Shown: positions 43,705 to 52,361, counted from the first letter of the stretch. The stretch is 64,000 bases of DNA from Nostocoides sp. Soil756 (GCF_001428065.1 NZ_LMSE01000006.1:62437-126436), one strand, 5' to 3'. Program-made: numbers and translations. The notes: generated by a model not told the origin, from the sequence alone.

Positions 43705-45918
43705 TCAGGCCGGGCGCAGGACGTGCATCCGGTGGGCCGCGCGGGTCAGCACGACGTAGAGGACCCGCACGCCGCCGGGTGACTCCTGCGCGATGGCGTC
43801 CGGGTCCACCACGACCGTGGCGTCCCACTCCAGGCCCTTGGTCGAGAGCGGGTCGATGAGGCGCACCCGCCCGTCGCCGGCGCCGTCGAGGGAGGCCAGC
43901 CGGTCGGCCCACCGCCGCGGGGTGATGACCGCGACCGAGCCGTCGACCTCGCCGAGCACCTGCTCGAGCGCCTCCGACACCTCGTGCACCAGCGGCCCGG
44001 TGACCACGCGGTCGACCGGGTCGACCCCGGTCTCGCGCACCGCGGCCGGGATGTCGGCGTCCGGCACCAGCGGCAGCACGACGTCGCGCGCGTAGTCGAA
44101 GATCTCGCGCGCGTTGCGGTAGTTGGTGTCCATGTGGAAGGCCCGGCGCTCGAGCCCGGCGAAGGCCTCCTCGCGGGCCTGGGACGCCTCGGCCAGGTCG
44201 GGCCACGACGCCTGCGCCGCGTCGCCCACGACCGTCCAGGATGCCGACCGCCCGCGCCGCGCGACCATCCGCCACTGCATGGGGGAGAGGTCCTGGGCCT
44301 CGTCGACGAGTACGTGCGCGTAACCCGAGGCGCGGTCGAGCCGCCCCGCCAGCAGCCGCTCGCGCGCGTCGGCCGAGGCGAACACGGCCCGGGTCGAGCC
44401 CTGGCGCCCCGAGCGCGCCACCCCCGCGCGCACGTCGGTGACCCCGAAGGCCGAGAGGTCGTCGAGCTCCTCGATGTCGTAGAAGCCGGCCTCCTCGCGC
44501 TCGGCCTCCTGCACGGGCCCCAGCCGCGCGAGCAGGTCGTCGGCCAGGGCGACGTCGGCCACCGACCACTCGCCGGTCTCGACCGCCTCGCGGTAGGAGT
44601 GCGCCAGCGCGGCGCCCTCCTCCTGGTCCAGGACGCCGCGCGCGAGGGCGTAGACGTGGTCGGTGTCGGTGAGGGTCAGCAGCAGCTCGCGCGGGTCGAG
44701 CTGGCGCCACCAGGCGGCCATGAAGTCGTCGACGTCGCGGGAGGCGTCGAAGGCGTCGAGGAACTCGCTGCGCTCGCCCTGGCGCACCGAGCGCCACGCG
44801 GCCTCGGCCAGCGCGGAGCGGGCGGTATCCATCCCGAGGTTGTGCTGGTGCCCGCGCAGCACCTCGGCCCGCACCCGCCGCAGCACGTCGGTGTCGAGGC
44901 GCACGGCGTTCCCGGCGATGAAGGCGCGCAGGGCCGGCGGGGCGCCGACCGGGGGCCGGGCCGCGACCCGTGACAGCAGCCGCCGGATGCGCAGGCTGCC
45001 CTTGACGGCCGCGACCTCCGGGGTGTCCGAACGCGTGGCCGTCATCCCGTCGACGACGTCGCCGAGCGCCCGCAGCGCCACCGACTCCTCGCCGAGGCTG
45101 GGCAGGACGCGCTCGATGTAGGCCGTGTACGCGGCCGACGGCCCGATGACCAGGATGCCGCCGTGCTCGAACCGGCGGCGCTCGGCGTACAGCAGGTACG
45201 CGGCGCGGTGCAGGGCCACCACGGTCTTGCCGGTGCCCGGGCCGCCGGTGATCTCGGTGACGCCGCGCGACGGGGCGCGGATGGCCTCGTCCTGGTGGGC
45301 CTGGATGGTGGCCACGATGTCGCGCATCTGCCGGCCGCGGCTGCGGGTGAGGGCCGCCATCAGGGCCCCGTCGCCGACCACCACGATGTCGTCGGGCGCC
45401 TGGGCCACCATCAGGTCGTCCTCGACGCCGACGACGCGCGAGCCGGTGCAGCGCAGGACGCGCCGGCGCACCACGCCCATCGGGTCGACGGGGGTGGCGC
45501 GGTAGAAGGCGGCGGCGGCGGGGGCGCGCCAGTCGACGACCAGCGGCTCGTACTCGTCGTCGCGCACGCCGAGCCGGCCGATGTGGCGGACCTCGCGCTC
45601 GGCGGCGGTGGAGTCCTCCTCGCCGAGGTCCAGCCGGCCGAAGACGAGGCCCTCGTACTGGGTGTCGATCATGGCGCGGCGCCGGGTGGCGGCGAAGACC
45701 AGCGCGTCGCGCTCGAACAGGCCGGTGAGCTCCTCGTCGCGCACGTCGCCGGTGCGGCTGGTGCGGCCGCGGGCCATCCCGTCGGCCTCCACGTCGCGGG
45801 CGCGGGCGCCGGCCTTCTCGAGCTCGGCGTAGACCCGGTCGACGTGGGCCTGCTCGAGGGCCACCTCGCCGGCGACGTCGGAGGACGTGTCGGGCTGGCC
45901 CGGGTGATGCGTGGTCAC
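43705..45918 (-). CDS. helD: HelD-like UvrD-family helicase (RNA polymerase recycling)
   Basis: 737-aa ATPase of the HelD group, which binds RNA polymerase and removes stalled enzyme or rifamycin. N-terminal coiled coil, then IGRLGVRDDEYEPLVVDWRAP (family hallmark), Walker A GGPGTGKT (225-232), HVLVDEAQDLSPMQW (Walker B), GDAAQASWPD and DTNYRNAREIFDYARD helicase motifs. Size matches mycobacterial HelD. Start is GTG 45918 (or GTG 45930), with GAGGAG 11 nt before. Divergent from purD. No RAE element seen upstream. Confidence 0.88.
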   Translation of the reverse strand: MTTHHPGQPDTSSDVAGEVALEQAHVDRVYAELEKAGARARDVEADGMARGRTSRTGDVRDEELTGLFERDALVFAATRRRAMIDTQYEGLVFGRLDLGEEDSTAAEREVRHIGRLGVRDDEYEPLVVDWRAPAAAAFYRATPVDPMGVVRRRVLRCTGSRVVGVEDDLMVAQAPDDIVVVGDGALMAALTRSRGRQMRDIVATIQAHQDEAIRAPSRGVTEITGGPGTGKTVVALHRAAYLLYAERRRFEHGGILVIGPSAAYTAYIERVLPSLGEESVALRALGDVVDGMTATRSDTPEVAAVKGSLRIRRLLSRVAARPPVGAPPALRAFIAGNAVRLDTDVLRRVRAEVLRGHQHNLGMDTARSALAEAAWRSVRQGERSEFLDAFDASRDVDDFMAAWWRQLDPRELLLTLTDTDHVYALARGVLDQEEGAALAHSYREAVETGEWSVADVALADDLLARLGPVQEAEREEAGFYDIEELDDLSAFGVTDVRAGVARSGRQGSTRAVFASADARERLLAGRLDRASGYAHVLVDEAQDLSPMQWRMVARRGRSASWTVVGDAAQASWPDLAEASQAREEAFAGLERRAFHMDTNYRNAREIFDYARDVVLPLVPDADIPAAVRETGVDPVDRVVTGPLVHEVSEALEQVLGEVDGSVAVITPRRWADRLASLDGAGDGRVRLIDPLSTKGLEWDATVVVDPDAIAQESPGGVRVLYVVLTRAAHRMHVLRPA

Positions 45919-45989
45919 GGAGGTGCGCACTCCTCGGTCGTCGGCGCAGGTCACGGAACGCACCAGTCTAGACGTCGCGCGCTGCGCCC

Positions 45990-45995
45990 TAGGCT
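45990..45995 (+). promoter_or_regulatory. candidate leaderless -10 (TAGGCT) of purD
   Basis: TAGGCT lies 7 nt before GTG 46003, no Shine-Dalgarno. It sits in an 84-nt divergent space with helD. Confidence 0.5.
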
Positions 45996-46002
45996 GGGCG
46001 CC

Positions 46003-47304
46003 GTGAAGGTCCTCGTCATCGGGTCCGGTGCTCGCGAGCACGCCATCGTCCGGGCGCTCACGCTCGACCCCACGGTCGACGCGGTGGTCGCGGCCCCGGG
46101 CAATCCCGGCATCGCCGCGCTGGTGCCGTGCGAGGCTCTGGAGGGCGGGATGGCCGACGCCGACGCGGTGCTCGAGGTGGCGCGGCGGTACGAGGTGGAC
46201 CTCGTGGTGGTCGGGCCGGAGGCGCCGCTCGTGGCCGGGCTGGCCGACGCCGTGCGGGCGGCAGGGCTGGCGTGCTTCGGGCCGTCGTCGGCGGCGGCGG
46301 TGCTCGAGGGCAGCAAGGCCTTCGCCAAGGAGGTCATGTCGTCCGCCGACGTGCCGACCGGCCGGGCGCTGGTGTGCACCACCGTCGACGAGGTGGACGA
46401 CGCCCTGGGGGCGCTGGGGGCGCCGCACGTGGTCAAGGACGACGGGCTGGCGGCCGGCAAGGGCGTCGTGGTGACCGACGACCGCGACGAGGCGCTGGCG
46501 CACGGCCGGGCGTGCCTCGACAAGCCCGGCGGCCGGGTGGTGGTCGAGGAGTACCTCGACGGCCCCGAGGTCTCGCTCTTCTGCATCTGCGACGGTCAGC
46601 ACGTCGTGCCGCTCGCGCCCGCGCAGGACTTCAAGCGGGTCGGAGAGGGCGACACCGGCCCGAATACCGGCGGGATGGGCGCTTACAGCCCCCTGGACTG
46701 GGCTCCGGCCGGGCTGGTCGACGACGTCGTGGCGCGGATCGCCCAGCCGGTGGTCGACGAGATGCACCGGCGCGGCACGCCCTTCGTCGGGGTCCTCTAC
46801 GTCGGGCTGGCCTTGACCGTGCGGGGGCCCCGGGTCATCGAGTTCAACGTGCGCTTCGGCGACCCCGAGACCCAGGTCGTGCTCGACCGTCTGCGCACGC
46901 CACTGGGCCGGCTGCTGATGGCGGCCGCCACCGGCCGGCTCGACGAGCTCGAGCCGCTGCGCTGGGCCGACGAGCACGCGGTGACGGTGGTCGTGGCGGC
47001 GGCCGGGTACCCCGCCAGCCCGCGTACCGGCGACGTCGTGACCGGCGCCGACGCGGCGGAGGCGGCGGCGGCGGAGGCCGGCGCCTACGTGCTACACGCC
47101 GGGACCGTGCGCAGCGCCGACGGCTCGCTGGTCAGCGCGGGCGGCCGGGTGCTGTCGGTGGTCGGGCGCGGAGCCACGCTGGCGCAGGCCCGTGAGCGGG
47201 CGTACGCGGCGGTCGACGGCATCGGGCTCGACGGTTCGCACCACCGGCGCGACATCGCCGAGAAGGCCGAGCGCGGCGAGGTCGCGGTCCCCGTCGCGGG
47301 CTGA
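46003..47304 (+). CDS. purD: phosphoribosylamine-glycine ligase (GAR synthetase)
   Basis: 433-aa ATP-grasp ligase making GAR from PRA and glycine in purine synthesis. KVLVIGSGAREHAIVRAL (N-terminal Rossmann), VVKDDGLAAGKGVVVT, VVVEEYLDGPEVSLFCIC (ATP-grasp), QDFKRVGEGDTGPNTGGMGAYSP and EFNVRFGDPETQVVLDRL (metal binding). GTG start set by the -10. Convergent with the LLM gene. Not in tandem with the other pur genes here. Confidence 0.96.
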   Translation: MKVLVIGSGAREHAIVRALTLDPTVDAVVAAPGNPGIAALVPCEALEGGMADADAVLEVARRYEVDLVVVGPEAPLVAGLADAVRAAGLACFGPSSAAAVLEGSKAFAKEVMSSADVPTGRALVCTTVDEVDDALGALGAPHVVKDDGLAAGKGVVVTDDRDEALAHGRACLDKPGGRVVVEEYLDGPEVSLFCICDGQHVVPLAPAQDFKRVGEGDTGPNTGGMGAYSPLDWAPAGLVDDVVARIAQPVVDEMHRRGTPFVGVLYVGLALTVRGPRVIEFNVRFGDPETQVVLDRLRTPLGRLLMAAATGRLDELEPLRWADEHAVTVVVAAAGYPASPRTGDVVTGADAAEAAAAEAGAYVLHAGTVRSADGSLVSAGGRVLSVVGRGATLAQARERAYAAVDGIGLDGSHHRRDIAEKAERGEVAVPVAG

Positions 47305-47326
47305 CGCGCGGCCCGCGCGGCGCCCG

Positions 47327-48247
47327 TCAGGCCAGGGCGGCGTGGATGTCGGCGAGGTGGTCGAGGTCCGCCAGGTCGAGCACCTGCAGGTAGACCCGGG
47401 CCGCCCCCGCCTCCGCCAGCCGGCCGAGCCGCTCGCGGGCCTCCTCCGGGGTGCCGGCGATGCCGTGGGCGCGCAGCTCGGCGGCGTCGCGGCCGATGGC
47501 GGCCGCCCGGCGCGCGACGGCCGCGTCGTCCCTGCCGATGCACACGACCTGGGCGGCCGAGTGCACCATCGAGAGCGGGTCGCGGCCGTGCTCCTCACAC
47601 ACCTCGTCGACCCGCGCGAACATCCGGGCGGTGTCGTCGGCCGACGAGAAGGGGGCGTTGAACTCGGCGGCGTAGCGGGCCGCCAGCGACGGGGTGCGCT
47701 GCTTCCCCCCGCCCCCGACGATGATCGGCACCCCACCCTCCTGGACGGGTCTGGCCAGGGCCGGGCTGTCACTGACCGGGTAGTGCGAGCCGTCGTGCTC
47801 GTAGGGCCGCCCGGCCGGGGCCGACCAGAGGCCGGTGATGACGGCCAGCTGCTCCTCGAGCCGGTCGAAGCGCTCGCGCAGCGGCGGGAAGGGGATGCCG
47901 TAGGCCGCGTGCTCGGCCTCGAACCAGCCGGCACCGAGGCCCAGCTCGACCCTCCCGCCGCTCATCTGGTCGACCCCGGCCACCGCCACGGCCAGCGGCC
48001 CGGGCAGCCGGAAGGTGGCCGAGCTGACCAGGGTGCCGAGCCGGATGCGGGAGGTGTCACGGGCCAGGCCGGCCAGCGTGGTCCAGGCGTCGGTGGGCCC
48101 GGGGAGGCCGTCGCCGTCGCCCATGTGCAGGTAGTGGTCGGAGCGGAAGAAGGCGTCGAAGCCCAGGTCCTCGGCCGCCCGGGCCACCGCCAGGAGGTCG
48201 TCGTAGGTGGCGCCCTGCTGGGGCTCGGTGAAGATCCGGAGGTCCAT
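47327..48247 (-). CDS. LLM class F420-dependent oxidoreductase
   Basis: 306-aa luciferase-like oxidoreductase, F420-type: MDLRIFTEPQQGATYDDLLAVARAAEDLGFDAFFRSDHYLHMG (typical N-terminus), RIRLGTLVSSATFRLPGPLAVAVAGVDQMSGGRVELGLGAGWFEAEHAAYGIPF, and VPIIVGGGGKQRTPSLAARYAAEFN. F420 is the usual cofactor (established for this subfamily). ATG 48247 is set by TAGGTT 7 nt upstream. Convergent with purD. Upstream is the unknown operon, on the same strand, but a palindrome separates them. Confidence 0.88.
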   Translation of the reverse strand: MDLRIFTEPQQGATYDDLLAVARAAEDLGFDAFFRSDHYLHMGDGDGLPGPTDAWTTLAGLARDTSRIRLGTLVSSATFRLPGPLAVAVAGVDQMSGGRVELGLGAGWFEAEHAAYGIPFPPLRERFDRLEEQLAVITGLWSAPAGRPYEHDGSHYPVSDSPALARPVQEGGVPIIVGGGGKQRTPSLAARYAAEFNAPFSSADDTARMFARVDEVCEEHGRDPLSMVHSAAQVVCIGRDDAAVARRAAAIGRDAAELRAHGIAGTPEEARERLGRLAEAGAARVYLQVLDLADLDHLADIHAALA

Positions 48248-48254
48248 GCGCCCC

Positions 48255-48260
48255 AACCTA
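48255..48260 (-). promoter_or_regulatory. candidate leaderless -10 (TAGGTT) of the F420-oxidoreductase gene
   Basis: Reverse-strand TAGGTT with 7 nt to ATG 48247, no Shine-Dalgarno. Confidence 0.5.
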
Positions 48261-48300
48261 CGCAGCGGCGGCCGCCGCGTCGCCCCGCGCCCGCCCCCGC

Positions 48301-48334
48301 GCTGACGTCAGCTTTTCGGGGTCACCCCGAAAAG
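48301..48334. terminator. double palindrome at the end of the unknown operon
   Basis: GCTGACGTCAGC (48301-48312) is a perfect 12-nt palindrome. Directly next, CTTTTCGGGGT (48312-48322) pairs with ACCCCGAAAAG (48324-48334) around one base. It lies 79 nt after the stop of the last unknown gene. Strong stem-loop, no U-run; acts as terminator or binding site. Confidence 0.65.
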
Positions 48335-48412
48335 TGCACCGGACAAGGGTTGCGAGGCGGGGCCTCGTGCAGGAGCTCGTGTGTCGGGGCCCGGATGCCG
48401 CGGGCCGTCGGC

Positions 48413-49027
48413 TCAGCGCCGCAGGTCGGCCACCGTCATCCCGGCCACGGCGCCCTCGTCGAGCGACCCGAGCAGCGTCACGCACACCGCCCACAGCGCC
48501 GCCCCCCGGATGCCGTCGGGGGCGGTACGGGCCACGTCGACCACTCGGCGGTCCCGGTCGGCGGCCTCCGGTGGGGGCAGCGCCACCGCGCAGGCCCGGG
48601 CCCGCGCCACCAGCCGCAGCACCTCGACCCCGAGCTCGTCGGCCCAGGCAGCCACGACGCCGGGCGCCGCCGCCGCCAGCTCGCCGACGGTCCGCACCCC
48701 CAGCCCGGCGAACCGCTCGGCCCATCCCTCCCCGACCCCCGCGACCGCCCGCACCGGCAGTGCCGCGACCGCCGCCGGCACCCGCGAAAGGACCTCCTCC
48801 GACGTCCCGGCGGGCGGGGGCCCCTGCGCCCCGCCCGCCCGGAAGTGCAGCTCGGCCTGCCAGGCGACCTCGTCCCAGGCCGGCTCGCCGCCGCCGGGTA
48901 CCGCCCCCACCCGCGCGACCACGTGGTCGAGGGTGATGACGCGCGCGGACTCGACGGCCGCCATCGCGCCCGCGACCCCCGCGTCGGCCTCGCGGGCCAG
49001 CAGGCCGGCCAGCTCGGCGGGCTCCAT
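48413..49027 (-). CDS. unrecognised protein with helix-hairpin-helix segment (unknown operon, gene 3)
   Basis: 204-aa soluble protein I do not recognise. Residues about 91-130 (LPVRAVAGVGEGWAERFAGLG, then VRTVGELAAAAPGVVAAW) form a helix-hairpin-helix pattern, as in DUF4332-like or Rad51-type HhH segments that bind DNA or protein. The N-terminal half is helical with a polar PG-rich loop (GGGEPAW, GGAQGPPPAG), ending with a strand-like AWQAELHFRAG. No signal peptide or membrane helix. It starts 2 nt after the stop of the neighbouring unknown gene, so the three genes form one operon. No function can be assigned. Confidence 0.7.
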   Translation of the reverse strand: MEPAELAGLLAREADAGVAGAMAAVESARVITLDHVVARVGAVPGGGEPAWDEVAWQAELHFRAGGAQGPPPAGTSEEVLSRVPAAVAALPVRAVAGVGEGWAERFAGLGVRTVGELAAAAPGVVAAWADELGVEVLRLVARARACAVALPPPEAADRDRRVVDVARTAPDGIRGAALWAVCVTLLGSLDEGAVAGMTVADLRR

Positions 49028-49029
49028 CC

Positions 49030-49764
49030 TCAGACCTCCGTGTGGAAGCGGATCTCGACCTCGCCGTACACGTCGGCCCGGGTGGTGCCGGGCGTGGCGG
49101 GGTCGTCGGCCGTCGGGGGGCGGACGGTGAGCCGCAGGTCGCGGATGGAGTCGAGCACGCTCGCGCTCAGCACCGGGCGCATCGTCACGAGCCGGTCCAG
49201 GGCACCGACGCGCACGGACGGCGTCACCGCCGGTGCCGGCGGCCGGGGCGCCGCCGCAGGGGTGGCCGTCGGGGTCGTCGCGCTGCGCACCGTCGAGAAC
49301 GTCAGCTTCGAGCGCAGCGTCCCGCCGTCGACGACCACCTTCGGCATCCCGCGCCGGGCGATCTCGCGGATGCTCTCGAGCTGGTCGTGGGCGATGGCGA
49401 GGCGCACCGCCTCGGTGACCCGGGCGACCCCGGCGGCGGTCAGCCGCCGCCCCTCGAGGTCACCGTCGGCCAGGGTGACCCCGAGGTCGGCCAGTACGTC
49501 CTTGCGCGGCACGGCGCCCCCGACGACGAGAGCGGTGCCGCCGTCCGTGCCGGGGAAGGTACGGCTGAGGGCGGCGGCCACGACGTCGTCGGGCACCGCC
49601 GTGGCCGCGAACTCCTCGGGGGTCATCGCGGCGGACTCCTCGACCGCCCGCCGGCGGTCCTCCTGGCTGGAGTGCGCCGCGACGATCGAGTCGAGCGTCT
49701 CCACCAGGAGGACCGCGACGAAGTCGGCGAAGCCGACGTCCGCGACCGCTGGGGTGTCGGGCAT
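49030..49764 (-). CDS. unrecognised protein, paralogue of neighbour (unknown operon, gene 2)
   Basis: 244-aa soluble protein of unknown family. N-terminal helices (FADFVAVLLVETLDSIVAA, 12-30), a middle helical block (LTAAGVARVTEAVRLAIAHD and REIARRGM, 108-140), then beta-like KVVVDGGTLRSKLTF (142-156), a Pro/Ala/Thr-rich linker (165-185) and a C-terminal strand EVEIRFHTEV. Residues 108-160 align without gaps to 131-183 of the neighbouring unknown protein (about 16 identities), and both end V.I.FHT, so they are paralogues. No catalytic motif seen. ATG start 14 nt after the preceding gene. Confidence 0.7.
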   Translation of the reverse strand: MPDTPAVADVGFADFVAVLLVETLDSIVAAHSSQEDRRRAVEESAAMTPEEFAATAVPDDVVAAALSRTFPGTDGGTALVVGGAVPRKDVLADLGVTLADGDLEGRRLTAAGVARVTEAVRLAIAHDQLESIREIARRGMPKVVVDGGTLRSKLTFSTVRSATTPTATPAAAPRPPAPAVTPSVRVGALDRLVTMRPVLSASVLDSIRDLRLTVRPPTADDPATPGTTRADVYGEVEIRFHTEV

Positions 49765-49778
49765 GGCCGCGGACCCGC

Positions 49779-50573
49779 TCAGGCCTGGTTGAGCGGCAGG
49801 TAGTCGGTGTGGAAGTTGATCTTCACGCCACCGGTGATCTGCACGTCGACCCCCGAGCTGTTGCCCGAGACGGTGTCGGTGGTGCTGACCCGCACCGTGC
49901 TGAAGGCGGTCGAGGCCGAGGCCTTCACCCACAGCGACACCAGGCCGCCGGACTTGGCGCTGGCCCGGAAGTCGAAGGCGCTGCGCGAGTAGTCGGTGCT
50001 GTGGGTGCTGAAGTAGTCGGAGCCGTAGGCCCGGAAGTTCAGGCCGGTCTCGATCGAGCCGTTGTCGACGACGAGGCGCAGCATCCCGAGCTTCACCATG
50101 TCGACCAGGAGGGTGTACTTGTTCGCCGCGATCCGGATGGCCGCGGCCTCCTTGATCTTGTCGACGTCAGCCTGGGTGAGCTTCTTGGCGGTGGCGACCT
50201 TGTTGTCGTCGGCCACCCCGCCGCCGGTGACCTCGAGGGCCTTGTTGACGGCGGTGGCGTCGGCGGCGGTCAGGGTCTGGTCGACCGCGATCTTCGACGG
50301 CTCGGAGGTGGCGGTGGCGTCGGCCGGGGGCGCCGCGGCCGAGAGGAGCTGCATGATCTCCTCGGGCCCGATGTCGTCCTTGGTGTCGTTGATGTAGGTC
50401 GTCAGCGTCTTCGCGGTCTCCTTGAGCAGCTCGATCTGCGCCTGCTGCTGGCGGATGTTGGACGCCACCAGCGCGTCGAAGACGTCGCTGACGAGCTTGC
50501 AGGTGAACTCCGGGAAGTTGATCTCGTCGAGCCGCGACGCGAACCCGATCGCGGCATCTCCTCCTGTGGCCAT
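49779..50573 (-). CDS. unrecognised protein, paralogue of neighbour (unknown operon, gene 1)
   Basis: 264-aa soluble protein, first gene of the unknown operon. N-terminal helices (FTCKLVSDVFDALVASNIRQ, 23-42; QIELLKETAKTLTTYIND, 46-63), an Ala/Thr-rich linker (75-130), a helical block (LTQADVDKIKEAAAIRIAAN, 132-151), and a long beta-rich C-terminus (LRLVVDNGSIETGLNFRAYG and GGVKINFHTDYLPLNQA) with many Ser/Thr. A distant resemblance to DUF2589-type proteins (helical N-part, Ser/Thr-rich beta C-part) is possible but untested. Its codon use and GC look like the surroundings. The ATG has no strong SD; GGGAG lies 12 nt before. Confidence 0.7.
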   Translation of the reverse strand: MATGGDAAIGFASRLDEINFPEFTCKLVSDVFDALVASNIRQQQAQIELLKETAKTLTTYINDTKDDIGPEEIMQLLSAAAPPADATATSEPSKIAVDQTLTAADATAVNKALEVTGGGVADDNKVATAKKLTQADVDKIKEAAAIRIAANKYTLLVDMVKLGMLRLVVDNGSIETGLNFRAYGSDYFSTHSTDYSRSAFDFRASAKSGGLVSLWVKASASTAFSTVRVSTTDTVSGNSSGVDVQITGGVKINFHTDYLPLNQA

Positions 50574-50655
50574 GGTGCTACTCCCTGTGCGAGATGTGGC
50601 GCACGCCGGTCGTGCGTCCTGGGGAGAGGAGGGGGCGACGCGGGGCGGTGATACC

Positions 50656-51870
50656 TCAGGCGGTGCCGACGGTGACGGCCTCGGCCTCGATCTCGGAGTC
50701 GATGCGCTCGGCGCCGTGCTCGGGCTGCGCATCGATCGCCCGCACCAGCGAATGCCCCGTGCTCAGCACCGCGACCGCCAGCACGACCGCCCCGGCGCCC
50801 ACCCAGAACGGGATGTGCACCGACTGCTCGCCGAGCCGCCCCGCGAGCCAGGGCGCCACCGCCCCGCCGCTGAAGCGCACGAAGCTGTAGGCCGACGACG
50901 CCACGCTGCGCTCGACCGGCGCGACCTTCATGACCGTCTCGGTGATGAGGGTGTTGTTGATGCCGAGCAGGCCACCGGCCACGACCACGCCGACCACGAG
51001 GACGCGCTTGTCGTCGGTCCAGATCGCCATGACGGCCAGCACGGCCGCGAAGCCCAGCAGCGCGCCCACCATCCCGACGTAGGTCCCGACGTGGCGCTGC
51101 ACCCAAGGCGCGATGAGCACCGAGGAGATGGCGAGGAACAGGCCCCAGCCGAAGAACACCAGCCCGGTGCCGTGCGCCGACAGGTCGAGCGGGAACGGGG
51201 TGAAGGCCAGCAGGGTGAAGAAGCCGAAGTTGTAGAGGAGAGCGGTGACGCCGACGGTCAGCAGCCCGCGGTGGCGCAGCGCCTTGAAGGGGGCGCTGAG
51301 CGGGGTCGGGTGCGGCCGCTCGGTGGAGGCCGGGAGGGTGATCCACGTGGCGAGCAGGGCCACGAACATCAGGGCGCTCACCCCGAAGAACGGGTAGCGC
51401 CACGACATCCCGCCGAGTGCCCCGCCGACGAGCGGGCCGGCCGCGATACCGAGACCGAGGGCGGCCTCGTAGAGGATGATCGCCTGCGCGACCGAGCCGC
51501 GCGCGGCGCTGACGATGGTCGCGAGGGCGGTGGCGATGAACAGGGCGTTGCCCAGGCCCCACACGGCGCGGAACCCGACGATGCCGCCCACGGTGTCCTG
51601 CGTCCCGGCCAGCCCGGCACCGACGATGATGATGGCCAACCCGATGAGCAGGGTCCGCTTGGCCCCGATGCGGCTCGAGACCCAGCCGGTGATGAGCATC
51701 GCCACGCCCATGACGGCCATGTAGCTGGTGAACAGCAGCGAGACCTGCGACGGCGAGGCGCCGAGCGCGTCGGCGATGGGCTTGAGGATGGGGTCGACGA
51801 GGCCGATCCCCATGAAAGCGACGACGCAGGCGAACGCGACGCTCCAGACGGTCTTGGGTTGACGCCACAT
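50656..51870 (-). CDS. MFS transporter, DHA1-type (12 TM)
   Basis: 404-aa major facilitator with 12 helices. VDPILKPIADALGASPSQVSLLFTSYMAVMGVAML (helices 1-2), MFS motif A-like SSRIGAKRTLLIG, GLGNALFIATALATIVSAARGSVAQAIILYEAALGLGIAAGPLVGG (motif C region) and the second-half repeat SVASSAYSFVRFSGGAVAPWL. Drug or metabolite efflux is probable. It lies just downstream of the marR gene on the same strand (29-nt gap), so MarR likely controls it. ATG with GAGAGGA upstream. Confidence 0.85.
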   Translation of the reverse strand: MWRQPKTVWSVAFACVVAFMGIGLVDPILKPIADALGASPSQVSLLFTSYMAVMGVAMLITGWVSSRIGAKRTLLIGLAIIIVGAGLAGTQDTVGGIVGFRAVWGLGNALFIATALATIVSAARGSVAQAIILYEAALGLGIAAGPLVGGALGGMSWRYPFFGVSALMFVALLATWITLPASTERPHPTPLSAPFKALRHRGLLTVGVTALLYNFGFFTLLAFTPFPLDLSAHGTGLVFFGWGLFLAISSVLIAPWVQRHVGTYVGMVGALLGFAAVLAVMAIWTDDKRVLVVGVVVAGGLLGINNTLITETVMKVAPVERSVASSAYSFVRFSGGAVAPWLAGRLGEQSVHIPFWVGAGAVVLAVAVLSTGHSLVRAIDAQPEHGAERIDSEIEAEAVTVGTA

Positions 51871-51899
51871 GGGCTCGTGGTTCCTCTCGGTGGGGATGG

Positions 51900-52349
51900 T
51901 CAGGGGGTGCGGGGGAGGGCGGGCGAGGGGCTGCGGGTGGCCTCGACCAGCTCGGCCAGCAGCGCCACGGCGTCGCGCAGGCGGGCGGGGTCGGCGTCGA
52001 GCCCGGCCATCACCGGCTCGAGCGCCCTGGCGCGGGCGCGGCGGGCCTCACCGAGGGCCCGGGCGCCGGCCGCGGTGAGGGAGACCAGCCCGGCCCGCCC
52101 GTCGTCGGGGTCGGGGACGCGGCTGACGTAGCCCTCGGCCTCGAGCCGCTGCACCTGGGCCGTCATCGTCGGCTGGCTGCTGTCGTCGGCGGCGGCCAGG
52201 GCGGTGACCCGGGCCGGGCCGAGCTCGTCGACGAGCGAGAGCACCCGGGTCTGGGCCCACGGCAGCTCGAGGGCGGCGTGCCGGCTGGCCCAGCGCGAGA
52301 TGCGCGCGGCCGACCGGAGCAGGTCGTCGGCGAGGTCGGCGGTGGTCAC
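51900..52349 (-). CDS. MarR family transcriptional regulator
   Basis: 149-aa winged-helix repressor. [89 protein letters not shown] has the MarR recognition helix (SQPTMTAQVQRL) and wing (DPDDGRAG). GTG start right behind a TATAGT -10 that lies inside its palindromic operator. Divergent from purC. It is expected to regulate itself and the MFS gene in response to a small phenolic or similar ligand. Confidence 0.9.
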   Translation of the reverse strand: MTTADLADDLLRSAARISRWASRHAALELPWAQTRVLSLVDELGPARVTALAAADDSSQPTMTAQVQRLEAEGYVSRVPDPDDGRAGLVSLTAAGARALGEARRARARALEPVMAGLDADPARLRDAVALLAELVEATRSPSPALPRTP

Positions 52350-52355
52350 CGCTCC

Positions 52356-52361
52356 ACTATA
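52356..52361 (-). promoter_or_regulatory. leaderless -10 (TATAGT) of marR
   Basis: Reverse-strand TATAGT with 6 nt to GTG 52349. It touches the first base of the palindrome, so repressor binding would block transcription. Confidence 0.6.

Noticed and set aside
45919-46002. Rifamycin-associated element (RAE) upstream of helD, and the equivalent region upstream of the Arr-fusion gene
   Set aside because: I looked for the long inverted repeat typical of RAE in both gaps and saw none.
48413-50573. Prophage or phage-tail interpretation of the unknown operon
   Set aside because: No capsid, terminase, integrase or lysis genes nearby, and GC content looks like the surrounding chromosome.
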